This document shows positions 6,652 through 13,966 of a DNA stretch of 56,186 nucleotides, one piece after another. The first letter of the stretch is position 1. Each line of letters opens with the position of its first letter. The DNA comes from CAYLVJ01 sp964615425. Lineage in GTDB: Bacteria > Patescibacteriota > Minisyncoccia > Minisyncoccales > CAYTKG01. The stretch lies in assembly GCA_964615425.1 (NCBI GenBank), contig CAZTOB010000001.1, positions 1-56,186 on the forward strand, in the 5' to 3' direction. Position numbers and translations under genes: made by a program. The notes under the pieces are model-generated. The model saw nothing but the letters and a program-made list of their open reading frames with translations. It made no database searches and had not been told where the DNA came from.

Positions 6652-7260
6652 ATGGTAGTACGTATAAGAAAAGTAGAAAAGGAAAGAGTTCGTCTTCTTT
6701 TCCCCTATAGAAAAGAAAGAAGAAAAAAAGTGAAGGTTGTAATAGGGCCCTGGGAAGGGGATCTTAATTCTCTTTCCTCTGAAAGCGACATACTGGTCTC
6801 TCCGCTTAAACAAGATACGAAGGTCAGCAAAAGGAAAGGTGCTTTTTTGATTGATGGTCCGGGAGAGTATGAGGTGAAGGGAGTTTTCGTGACCGGCATA
6901 GAAGATTCGGGGGAGGGTGTTATTTATGCTTTTAAAACGGAGAAAATTCAAACTTGTTTTCTTCCGGCCTTAAACAAGGAGGAATTGGAAATAAGTCAGC
7001 TGGAAAAAATGGACGATGTTCATCTTTTGCTTTTCCCGCTTGATCCAAATGATCTGCCCCGGGTGAAGTGGCTTAAAAACGTGGTGGCTCAAATTGAGCC
7101 CGAGATCATGGTTTTTGTTAAACAAAATGGAGGAGAGAAAGAAATAGAAAAATTTTTAAAAGAGATGGATGTTAAAAATGGCGAGGAAAAAGAAGAGTTC
7201 AGCTTTACAACGTCCGACTTTGAAAAGGATAAAACCAAGTACTTTATTTTAGGTGGCTGA
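6652..7260 (+). CDS. degenerate metallo-beta-lactamase-fold (UlaG-like) protein
   Basis: 202 residues. The middle (about residues 48-150) matches the second half of UlaG-type metallo-beta-lactamase proteins of CPR bacteria: SDILVSPL, GPGEYEVKGVFVTGI, a YAFKTEKIQTCFLPAL strand where the family has a HLGD stretch, DDVHLLLFPLD, and VVAQIEPEIMVFV where the family has a metal-binding MHY. None of the metal ligands (HxHxDH, the HLGD histidine, the C-terminal His) is present, so a hydrolase function is unlikely. The N-terminal 40 residues are very basic (many Lys/Arg). It overlaps the next gene by 8 nt and heads a unit leading into gyrA. A structural or binding role is possible, but no function is known to me. 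Confidence 0.55.
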   Translation: MVVRIRKVEKERVRLLFPYRKERRKKVKVVIGPWEGDLNSLSSESDILVSPLKQDTKVSKRKGAFLIDGPGEYEVKGVFVTGIEDSGEGVIYAFKTEKIQTCFLPALNKEELEISQLEKMDDVHLLLFPLDPNDLPRVKWLKNVVAQIEPEIMVFVKQNGGEKEIEKFLKEMDVKNGEEKEEFSFTTSDFEKDKTKYFILGG

Positions 7261-7603
7261 AAAGAAGTCAAAAAAACAAGAAAATATTCTTGATAAGGTT
7301 CGGGAATGGCCGGAACTTTATCGTAAAGCCCTGCTGTGGTTTCTGATTGCTTTGCTTTTCATCGGGCTTTTTTATTTATTCCTTGTGAGGGCTAGAAACA
7401 GGATTGAAAAACATACCGTAGAAAAAATAGAAAGAAAGGAGAAGGAAGAAGTGGAAAATACGATAGAGGGGATAAAAAAGGAATGGGAGAGTTTGCAAGA
7501 GGAAAGAGGAGAGATCAAAAAAAGGCTTGAGGAGATGTCGGAGGAAGAAATACAAGAGGAGGTTGAAAGCTTAGAGGAGGGAAGTTTTTTATTTTCAAAT
7601 TAA
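7253..7603 (+). CDS. single-pass membrane coiled-coil protein, unknown
   Basis: 116 residues starting with GTG that overlaps the stop of the upstream gene. One membrane helix (about 28-48, LLWFLIALLFIGLFYLFLV) is followed by a strongly charged coiled coil of alternating Lys and Glu blocks (about 50-105). This is a bitopic topology with a long helical tail. I recognise no domain. The gene sits 11 nt before gyrA in a tight unit with the degenerate MBL-fold protein. The three genes probably share a transcript, but a functional link to gyrase is not evident. Confidence 0.6.
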   Translation: MAEKKSKKQENILDKVREWPELYRKALLWFLIALLFIGLFYLFLVRARNRIEKHTVEKIERKEKEEVENTIEGIKKEWESLQEERGEIKKRLEEMSEEEIQEEVESLEEGSFLFSN

Positions 7604-7614
7604 AATAATTAAAA

Positions 7615-10600
7615 ATGGCTAATAAAAAGAAGAAAAAACAGACTGATATTGGGATGGTAAAACCGCTTTCCATTGTTGAAGAAATGAAAAATTCTTACAT
7701 CAGCTATGCTATGTCCGTTATTGTTTCGAGAGCTCTTCCGGATGTTCGGGACGGTTTGAAGCCGGTTCAAAGAAGAATACTTTTTGCAATGGACAAGATG
7801 GGTCTTTCCCCCGGCGGCAGTTTTCGGAAGTCGGCCACCGTGGTGGGATCGGTTTTAGGAAATTACCATCCTCACAGTGACACCGCAGCTTACCACGCCA
7901 TGGTTAGAATGGCTCAGGATTTCTCAATGCGTTATCCACTGGTTAAACCCCAGGGAAACTTTGGTTCTTTGGACGGAGATCCTCCGGCCAGCATGCGGTA
8001 TTGTGTAACCGGAGACTCGATGGTTGTAACGGACCGCTGCACCCAAAGAATCGGCAGTATTTCAAAAGAAGAAGACGTCCAGCTTAAAGTTTTGTCGTTT
8101 GGAAAGAAAATCAATGAAGCGTCTAAGCTTTTTGATTCCGGAGTTTGGCCGGTTGTTGAAGTTACAACTTCAAAAGGATACTCCTTAAAAGGTACTCACA
8201 ACCACCCTGTTTTAACTTTACAAAAAAGTGAAGAAGAAAAGCCTGTTTTCAGATGGAAGCTTTTAGGGGAAGTTGAAAAAGAAGATCTGGCTGTGATAGA
8301 TAGGAGCAATGTTTTGTGGCCCGAGGAAGAGCCGGAGTTGGAGAAAGAAGTTTCAAGCAAAAAAGGCCTCCCTACTCGGATGTCTCCTGAGCTTTCCTTT
8401 GTTGTGGGTTCGCTTTTAAGTAGGGGTTTTACTTGTTGCGGTGAAGGTTGCTTAGAAGTTAGTTTTAAAAACGATAAAAATCTTTCAGGGGAGTTTGAAA
8501 CTTGCTTTAAGAAAGTGTTTCCAAGTTCCAGCTTAAAGAAGACTGCTGGAAGAGGGAAAAATTCAGTTACTTTCAAGATAACCTCTCAAGATGTCGTTAC
8601 ATTTTTAAAGAAAATCGGGCTCAGCCGGACTTCTCCGGTGATACCCGAACTTATCTTGGACTCCACGCGGGAATCTGTGAGAGAGTTTGTCAGAGTCTTT
8701 TTTAAAAAAGGCCGCAACTTTTTTGTTTCAGGTGAGAAATTGGCAAAAGAAATGCAAGTTCTTTTGCTAAGGTTTGGTGTTGTTTCAAGTTTAAGCCGGG
8801 AGGAGGAAAAAGTTAAGCTTTCACTGGAAGAAGAAAAAAACGCAGAAATTTTTAAGAGAAAAACTAGAAGAACACAAAGTGCTTCGGAAGAGAAGCCGGG
8901 TGTAAATTGGGTTCCTTTTCTTTCTTCCTACATCAAGAAAAAATATGAAGACAAGCTTGAAGGGAAGAAAAGAGATTGGCTTTTGAAGTCCAGTTTTAAT
9001 TCTTACGATGAAATTAAAAAACATGAGGATAAACTTGAAGAAATGTTAAGCAAGGAGGATTTCAAAATAGTAAAAGAGATCCTTGAAGGTAATTATTACT
9101 TCGACCGGATCGTTTCCGTTGAAGAAAGGGGCGAAGAAAGAGTCTATTCTTTCAAGGTGGAAAGCGATTGTCATTCTTTCATATCAAACGGCTTTGTAAG
9201 CCATAATACGGAAAGCAAGCTCTCCAAAATGGGAGCTTTGATGCTGGAGGATCGTGAAAAAGACACGGTCAATATGAGTGAAAACTTTGATGGGACGAAA
9301 AAAGAACCCGATGTTTTGCCTTCTCCCGTCCCCCAGCTTCTTTTAAACGGCTGTCTTGGGATTGCTGTCGGAGTGGCGACCAAAATACCGCCTCACAATT
9401 TGGAGGAATTATGCGATGCCACTGCTCATCTTGTAGACAACCCAAAATCCAACACAGAGGATCTTTTTGAATTTATCAAAGGGCCCGATTTTCCAACCGG
9501 AGGAGTAATTTATGATCGGGAAAGTATGATAGAAACATATTCTCACGGCAACGGCGGTATTGTGGTTAGGGGAAGAGCAGAGATTGTAGAGGGACGTAAA
9601 AGAGCCCGCATTATTATTTCGGAGATTCCCTACGGGCTTCAAAAAACAAAACTTCTGCGTAAAATTGCGAAGCTGGTTCAAAAAGGAGACTTAGAAAAAA
9701 TTAAAGACATCAGAGATGAGTCTGACCAGGACGGAGTCAGGGTGGTTTTAGATCTTAAAAGAGGTGCTTATCCCAAAAGAATTTTAAACCTTCTTTACAA
9801 AAAGACTCCTCTTCAGCAGACGTTTCATTTGAACATGGTGGCTTTGGAAAAGGGTATTCAGCCTAAACGTATGAGCTTGGCTGAAGTTTTAAGTCAATTC
9901 GTAGAGCATAGAAAAGAAGTGATAAGACGAAGGACCAGATATGACAAGGACAAGGCGGAAAGAAGAGCTCATATTTTGGAAGGTTTCAGCAAGGCTATTG
10001 ATGATATAGATGCGGTGATTGAAACGATCAAAGCCTCTGAAGATAGAGACGACGCGAAGAAGAACTTGATAAAAGACTTTGATCTCAGCGAGGAGCAGGC
10101 GGAGGCGATACTGAATATGAGGCTTTCTTCCTTGGCTAAAATGGAAAGGAAAAATATTTTAGACGAATTGAAAGAAAAAAAAGAATTAATAGAGAAACTA
10201 ACCGCTATTTTGGAAGATCCGGAGAAAGTAAAGGATATTTTCAAAGAAGAGCTGGAGGAAATAAAAGAAAAGTTCGGCGAAGGGAGAAGAACTAAAGTTT
10301 TTGAAAAGAAGGCCGATGAAATATCGGCCGAAGATTTGATTCCCGAAGAAGAATGTGTGGTGGCTTTAACCCAAAAGGGGAGAATAAAAAGAGTAAGCCC
10401 CTCAAGCTACAGAGTGCAGCACAGAGGCGGCAAGGGAGTGATAGGGGCGAAGACAAAAGAAGAAGACAGGGTGGAGCATCTTGTCTTTTCCAACACTCAT
10501 GACGATATTCTTTTCTTTACTGACTCGGGCAAGGTCTTTAAAACAAAAGTTTATGAGGTGCCGGCGGCCCAAAGAACGGCCAAAGGGATTAACATTATGA

Positions 10601-11271
10601 ACTTTTTGCAGATCTCTTCCGAAGACAGAATCTTGGCTCTTCTTTCTCTTTCTTCTTCCGAAAAAAATAAAAACACTTATCTTGTAATGGCTACTAAAGA
10701 AGGAAAAGTTAAAAAGACCGACTTGAAAGAGTTTGAAGACGTAAGAAGAAGCGGACTGATAGCGATTAATCTCAAGAAGAGAGATCTTTTATGTGACGTA
10801 GCTAAATGCAAGAAGGGAGAAAGCGTGTTTCTTATTAGCAGAGAGGGCAAAGCGATAAGGTTTGATCAAAAAGAAGTAAGAAGCATGGGGAGAACTGCGA
10901 TGGGGGTCAAAGGAATGGATCTTGGTAAAGATGACGAGGTAATAGGGATGGAGGTTGTAAAAGACGACAAGAATGAACTTTTAATTGTTACGAAAAAAGG
11001 TTACGGTAAGAGAACCGAGATGTCGGAATACAGGATGCAGGGAAGAGCCGGTAAAGGTGTTAAGGCGGCGAATATCACTAAAAAAACCGGTCTGGTGGCG
11101 GCAGCCCGGGTGTTAACTGGAGAAGAAGAAAATCTGATGATTATTTCTGAAAAGGGAAAAGTGATAAAAACAAGAGTGAAAGACATCTCCAAGATGGGAA
11201 GGGTGACGCAAGGGGTGATAGTAATGAAACTAAAAAAGGGCGATAAGGTGGCTTCGATAAGCTGCAGTTAA
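7615..11271 (+). CDS. gyrA: DNA gyrase subunit A with in-frame intein
   Basis: Subunit A of the type II topoisomerase that introduces negative supercoils. The 1218-residue precursor contains an intein at residues 130-531, leaving a normal mature GyrA of about 816 residues. The N-extein carries the breakage-reunion domain (SRALPDVRDGLKPVQRRILFAM, HPHSDTAAYHAM, and PPASMRY with catalytic Tyr129). The C-extein resumes with TESKLSKMGALM. The tower and coiled-coil regions follow, and then a six-bladed C-terminal pinwheel with the GyrA box QHRGGKG (about residues 938-944), which supports gyrase rather than topoisomerase IV. The quinolone pocket is unusual: Gly81, Ser83 and Asp87 of E. coli correspond to Ser, Thr and His. 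No gyrB lies nearby. A methyltransferase with its own promoter follows. Confidence 0.96.
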   Translation: MANKKKKKQTDIGMVKPLSIVEEMKNSYISYAMSVIVSRALPDVRDGLKPVQRRILFAMDKMGLSPGGSFRKSATVVGSVLGNYHPHSDTAAYHAMVRMAQDFSMRYPLVKPQGNFGSLDGDPPASMRYCVTGDSMVVTDRCTQRIGSISKEEDVQLKVLSFGKKINEASKLFDSGVWPVVEVTTSKGYSLKGTHNHPVLTLQKSEEEKPVFRWKLLGEVEKEDLAVIDRSNVLWPEEEPELEKEVSSKKGLPTRMSPELSFVVGSLLSRGFTCCGEGCLEVSFKNDKNLSGEFETCFKKVFPSSSLKKTAGRGKNSVTFKITSQDVVTFLKKIGLSRTSPVIPELILDSTRESVREFVRVFFKKGRNFFVSGEKLAKEMQVLLLRFGVVSSLSREEEKVKLSLEEEKNAEIFKRKTRRTQSASEEKPGVNWVPFLSSYIKKKYEDKLEGKKRDWLLKSSFNSYDEIKKHEDKLEEMLSKEDFKIVKEILEGNYYFDRIVSVEERGEERVYSFKVESDCHSFISNGFVSHNTESKLSKMGALMLEDREKDTVNMSENFDGTKKEPDVLPSPVPQLLLNGCLGIAVGVATKIPPHNLEELCDATAHLVDNPKSNTEDLFEFIKGPDFPTGGVIYDRESMIETYSHGNGGIVVRGRAEIVEGRKRARIIISEIPYGLQKTKLLRKIAKLVQKGDLEKIKDIRDESDQDGVRVVLDLKRGAYPKRILNLLYKKTPLQQTFHLNMVALEKGIQPKRMSLAEVLSQFVEHRKEVIRRRTRYDKDKAERRAHILEGFSKAIDDIDAVIETIKASEDRDDAKKNLIKDFDLSEEQAEAILNMRLSSLAKMERKNILDELKEKKELIEKLTAILEDPEKVKDIFKEELEEIKEKFGEGRRTKVFEKKADEISAEDLIPEEECVVALTQKGRIKRVSPSSYRVQHRGGKGVIGAKTKEEDRVEHLVFSNTHDDILFFTDSGKVFKTKVYEVPAAQRTAKGINIMNFLQISSEDRILALLSLSSSEKNKNTYLVMATKEGKVKKTDLKEFEDVRRSGLIAINLKKRDLLCDVAKCKKGESVFLISREGKAIRFDQKEVRSMGRTAMGVKGMDLGKDDEVIGMEVVKDDKNELLIVTKKGYGKRTEMSEYRMQGRAGKGVKAANITKKTGLVAAARVLTGEEENLMIISEKGKVIKTRVKDISKMGRVTQGVIVMKLKKGDKVASISCS
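8002..9207 (+). mobile_element. GyrA intein with degenerate LAGLIDADG endonuclease domain
   Basis: 402 codons inserted between catalytic Tyr129 and the following Thr, the same position as known GyrA inteins. All splicing residues are present: Cys1 in CVTGDSMV (block A), the T-x-x-H of GTHNHPVLTL (block B), VYSFKVESDCHSFISNGF (block F), and the terminal His-Asn of VSHN followed by Thr+1. The central region has the layout of a LAGLIDADG endonuclease: block C (8382-8430), block D with IPELIL, and block E (8677-8722). The catalytic acidic residues are gone, since GDG became SRG and the second DADG became KKGR. Splicing is therefore expected, homing is not. Confidence 0.9.
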
Positions 11272-11279
11272 CTTGTGGG

Positions 11280-11308
11280 TTGAAAATAAGCTAAAAAAGC
11301 GGTAAAAT
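11280..11308 (+). promoter_or_regulatory. promoter of methyltransferase/T4SS pilin unit
   Basis: TTGAAA (11280-11285), 17-nt spacer, TAAAAT (11303-11308), then 8 nt to the ATG at 11317. It starts inside the short gap after gyrA and predicts a leaderless or very short-leader mRNA. Confidence 0.6.
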
Positions 11309-11316
11309 TAAAAAAC

Positions 11317-11829
11317 ATGTTAAATCCCAAGGACGTTTTAAGTAGAATTAAGCTGGAGAAGAATATGAAAGCGGCCGAGTTTGGTTGCGGCTCCGGCAAG
11401 TTCGCCCTTCTTTTGGCCGAGAAATTAAAGGAAGGTAAGGTTTATGGATTTGATATTCAAAAAGAACCGCTTTCCGTTTTAGAGAAAAACGCTGACCAAA
11501 AAGGACTTTTCAACGTAGTGGGGGAAAGGTGCGATTTGGAGAAAGAAAGAGCGACTGAAAAACCCGATAGTTTTTTTGATCTTGTTTTCATTCCCAACCT
11601 TTTATTCCAGGTGCGAGGACAAGAAAATGTGATTAAGGAAGCTTCTAGAGTAACAAAAAAGGGCGGAACGGTGGTGGTCATAGATTGGAAGAAAGAGGCG
11701 GCTTTTGGCCCCAAGGAAGGAAGGATAGACCGGGGAGAAATTTTAGAAATGGCTAAAGAAAACGGGCTTACTTTAAAAAGAGAATTTGAACCTGGAGCAT
11801 TTCATTTCGCATTAATTTTTGAAAAATGA
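11317..11829 (+). CDS. class I SAM-dependent methyltransferase
   Basis: 170 residues of Rossmann-fold methyltransferase. Motif I AEFGCGSGKFALLLAEKL (about 26-43) binds S-adenosylmethionine. Next come an acidic end of strand 2 (VYGFDIQ), the motif IV region FFDLVFIPNLLFQV (about 87-100) and motif V ASRVTKKGGTVVVIDWK. The length and the RVTKKGG post-motif match the Methyltransf_11/UbiE-like group. The substrate cannot be told. The C-terminus runs into the next gene with a 4-nt ATGA overlap, so it is co-translated with the first T4SS pilin. That neighbour does not obviously explain it. Confidence 0.8.
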   Translation: MLNPKDVLSRIKLEKNMKAAEFGCGSGKFALLLAEKLKEGKVYGFDIQKEPLSVLEKNADQKGLFNVVGERCDLEKERATEKPDSFFDLVFIPNLLFQVRGQENVIKEASRVTKKGGTVVVIDWKKEAAFGPKEGRIDRGEILEMAKENGLTLKREFEPGAFHFALIFEK

Positions 11830-12248
11830 AAAAGTTACTTTTAATTCTTTTAACGGTCGGCTTATTCTTTCCGTTAATAAGTTATGGCTTGGAGTTTAGA
11901 AATCCCATTGAGGCAGAAACCTTTGAAGAGCTGATAGAAAGCGTTCTCGACTTCCTTTTTTATATCGGTGTAGCCGCAGTTCCTTTGATGGTTGTTTTGG
12001 GAGGTTTTTTCATAGCTACTGCCGGGGGAGACAGCAGTCGTTTCAAAAAGGGTCAAAACTTTATACTTTATGCGGTAATTGGATTGGTTGTTTTGCTTTT
12101 GGCTCGAGGAATAATTGCTTTTATTAGACACGCCATAGGTTACGAAAACGGAGAGAGCGTAAGAAAGGTGAGAATTGTTAAAAAAGACGATTTATTTAAA
12201 AAAGAATTGAAAGGTCGAGTCAATAATGAAATAAAAATTGAATTATGA
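11826..12248 (+). CDS. VirB2/T4SS_pilin-like protein 1
   Basis: 140 residues. A signal peptide or first helix (about 1-20) precedes a short polar stretch (ESVLDF), then two membrane helices (about 43-66 and 80-101) joined by TAGGDSSRFKKGQNF. This hydrophobic hairpin with a GGD..RFKKG loop is the signature of VirB2/TrbC-type pilins, in particular the T4SS_pilin family frequent in CPR genomes. The C-terminal tail is basic. The next gene repeats the same architecture, and their ends overlap (stop/start ATGA). No VirB4, VirB6 or coupling protein is in the window, so what it assembles is open. Confidence 0.75.
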   Translation: MKKLLLILLTVGLFFPLISYGLEFRNPIEAETFEELIESVLDFLFYIGVAAVPLMVVLGGFFIATAGGDSSRFKKGQNFILYAVIGLVVLLLARGIIAFIRHAIGYENGESVRKVRIVKKDDLFKKELKGRVNNEIKIEL

Positions 12249-12700
12249 ATAGTAAATTAATATTAGCGGTTGTTTTCGCTTGTTTGCTTGTGGGAGTTGT
12301 TGGATGGGTGCTTAGTCCGCAGCTTGCTTCAGCTCAAGATGGGATTCCAACATCATGTACGGTTAGAAGAGAAACCGGTATTGACGGATGTCCAGACCCA
12401 GGGGATGACGGCAGCACTGAATGTAGTTATGATCATGATGGAGACGATTATGACGGAGGAATATGTGGGCTTTGTTGTACGATAAGTACGATTTATTATG
12501 CAATGGACATCATCTTCATTTTCTTGATAGCTCTCGTTGCCGGATTGGTTATCATTGGAGCTTTTCAAATCATGACTTCTGGCGGAGATACAGAGAAATT
12601 TGGGAAGGGTCGAAAAATGATTATGTTCGCTGCCATCGGATTAGCCGTTGCTCTTTTAGCAAGAGCTGTTCCTGCTTTGGTTAGATTTGTAGTTGGGTAA
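12245..12700 (+). CDS. VirB2/T4SS_pilin-like protein 2 with Cys/Asp-rich insert
   Basis: 151 residues. A signal peptide ends LASA (about residue 30). An extracytoplasmic insert with six cysteines and an Asp/Gly-rich patch (DHDGDDYDGG) precedes two membrane helices (about 88-112 and 125-146) with the loop TSGGDTEKFGKGRKM. That loop and the following AAIGLAVALLARA match the upstream paralogue, so the pair arose by tandem duplication. The Cys-rich insert is not part of the usual VirB2 core and could be disulfide-bonded or bind a metal such as calcium. A terminator follows directly. Family call is firm on topology; function inferred. Confidence 0.75.
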   Translation: MNSKLILAVVFACLLVGVVGWVLSPQLASAQDGIPTSCTVRRETGIDGCPDPGDDGSTECSYDHDGDDYDGGICGLCCTISTIYYAMDIIFIFLIALVAGLVIIGAFQIMTSGGDTEKFGKGRKMIMFAAIGLAVALLARAVPALVRFVVG

Positions 12701-12709
12701 ACTTTATTA

Positions 12710-12740
12710 AAAAGCCCTAAGTTTCTTATTTAGGGCTTTT
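12710..12740 (+). terminator. terminator after T4SS pilin pair
   Basis: Arms AAAAGCCCTAA/TTTAGGGCTTTT around an 8-nt loop, ending in TTTT. It separates the pilin unit from tRNA-Leu. Confidence 0.8.
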
Positions 12741-12744
12741 CCTG

Positions 12745-12827
12745 GCCGCGGTGGTGAAATTGGCAAACACGCATGGTTTAGGACCATGTGCCTTCTTGGC
12801 TTGTGGGTTCGAGTCCCACCCGCGGCA
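12745..12827 (+). tRNA. tRNA-Leu(TAG)
   Basis: Acceptor GCCGCGG/CCGCGGC, anticodon stem CATGG/CCATG with loop TTTAGGA (anticodon TAG), a long variable arm, discriminator A. Third leucine isoacceptor in this window. It is bracketed by two terminators. Confidence 0.93.
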
Positions 12828-12830
12828 TAG

Positions 12831-12860
12831 AAAAAACCGTCTGCAAAAAGACGGTTTTTT
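12831..12860. terminator. bidirectional terminator tRNA-Leu / hsp20
   Basis: Near-symmetric hairpin AAAAAACCGTCT and AGACGGTTTTTT with a short loop. T-tracts on both strands let it end tRNA-Leu (plus) and the hsp20 unit (minus). Confidence 0.85.
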
Positions 12861-12868
12861 AGTTCTTT

Positions 12869-13255
12869 TTATTTTTCTTCTATTTCGATTCTTTTCCCTT
12901 CCTTTTCTTCTTGTTTAGGAAGAGTTACCGTTAACACTCCATTTTCCACCGTCGCCCTGACCTCTTTTTTCTTTATTGGTTCAGGGAGAGTAACTTCTCT
13001 CGTGAAAGATCCGAAATAACATTCTCGAAGAAGAAAGTTTTCTTCAGGTATTTCTTCGGACTCTTTTCTTGTTCCTTTGATTGTTAAAATATCACCTTCG
13101 ATTAAAATCTCCAGGTCGCTGGAGTCAATGCCTGCGATAGGGGCTCTGACCTTTATTTCATCATCGGTTTCATAAACATCGATGACGAGCTCTCCTTCGG
13201 GTTCGAACCATTCTTCTTTTTTAACATCAATTTCTTTTTTGTTTTGTTTTTCCAT
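12869..13255 (-). CDS. Hsp20/alpha-crystallin small heat shock protein
   Basis: 128 residues. A short charged N-arm is followed by an alpha-crystallin domain (about 22-118). It has VIDVYETDDEIKVRAPIAGIDSSDLEI, ILTIKGTRKE, YGSF-type ECYFGSFTREVTLP, and the hallmark NGVLTVTLPK near residue 108. Small heat shock proteins form oligomers that hold unfolding proteins in an ATP-independent way. The C-terminal tail ends GKRIEIEE, resembling the I-x-I/V contact motif. It is the last gene of the minus-strand unit tsaD-prsW-hsp20, 12 nt after prsW, and no separate promoter or CIRCE-type repeat is seen. Confidence 0.92.
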   Translation of the reverse strand: MEKQNKKEIDVKKEEWFEPEGELVIDVYETDDEIKVRAPIAGIDSSDLEILIEGDILTIKGTRKESEEIPEENFLLRECYFGSFTREVTLPEPIKKKEVRATVENGVLTVTLPKQEEKEGKRIEIEEK

Positions 13256-13267
13256 CTTATTTTTTTA

Positions 13268-13966
13268 TTAATCCTTGCATAAACTATCAAGACCTTTGGC
13301 TTTTTGAAAAAAATACAAGACTGCGAAGAACATAAAGGCAAGAAGTAGGGCCGGGAAGGTAAAATGTGAGAACTTCTTCATTCTTATTATAGAGAAATTA
13401 TACAAAGTATGCAAAACGATGGCCAAGGAAAATCCTGAGAAAAGATAAGAAACTTTCTTTCTTTTTTCATAAAAGGAAAGAGCCAAAAAGTAACCGATGA
13501 TACCAGAACAAAGAGCGTGAAGAAGAGTGGCCCCTAAAAAACGCAGTCCGGAGTAAGCGAATACTTCTAAAAATTTTAACTTTCGGGTAAAAAACAAAGC
13601 GATATTTTCCGCGCTGGCAAAGCCCATGGCGGAGCTTACCATATAAACCATAAGATCCACTGGCTCGTCCATATTAAAATTGCGTATTCCTCTAAGTTGA
13701 ACTGGGAGGAACTTTAAAACCTCTTCTATGACCGCTACTCCGAAAAAAAGAAGCATGAATTTGGGAACTTCCTGTATTTCAAGCGGATTGACCCATCTTA
13801 AAAGAAAGGTTTCTATAATAGCAGCGAAAAGAGCGCCGACCGCTCCCAAAAGAAAAAGCTCCAATATTTTCTTTTTGGGTTCGGGGTCTTCGTCTTTCTT
13901 GAAATAAAAGAGAAGCCAGAGAAAACTAGGTAAAAGACCTAATAAGATGTAAGTGATTCTATTCAT
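13268..13966 (-). CDS. PrsW-family intramembrane metalloprotease
   Basis: 232 residues with about seven hydrophobic helices. The conserved PrsW residues are all visible: EEVLK (81-85), the DEPVDLMVY...GFASAEN block (100-121), HALCSG (His150), and HTLYNF (His186). This fold belongs to the CPBP/PrsW membrane protease group, whose Bacillus member cleaves the anti-sigma factor RsiW. The target in this organism is unknown. The ATG overlaps the tsaD stop by 4 nt, and hsp20 follows. Together they could form a stress-linked unit, but that is inference from position. Confidence 0.85.
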   Translation of the reverse strand: MNRITYILLGLLPSFLWLLFYFKKDEDPEPKKKILELFLLGAVGALFAAIIETFLLRWVNPLEIQEVPKFMLLFFGVAVIEEVLKFLPVQLRGIRNFNMDEPVDLMVYMVSSAMGFASAENIALFFTRKLKFLEVFAYSGLRFLGATLLHALCSGIIGYFLALSFYEKRKKVSYLFSGFSLAIVLHTLYNFSIIRMKKFSHFTFPALLLAFMFFAVLYFFQKAKGLDSLCKD

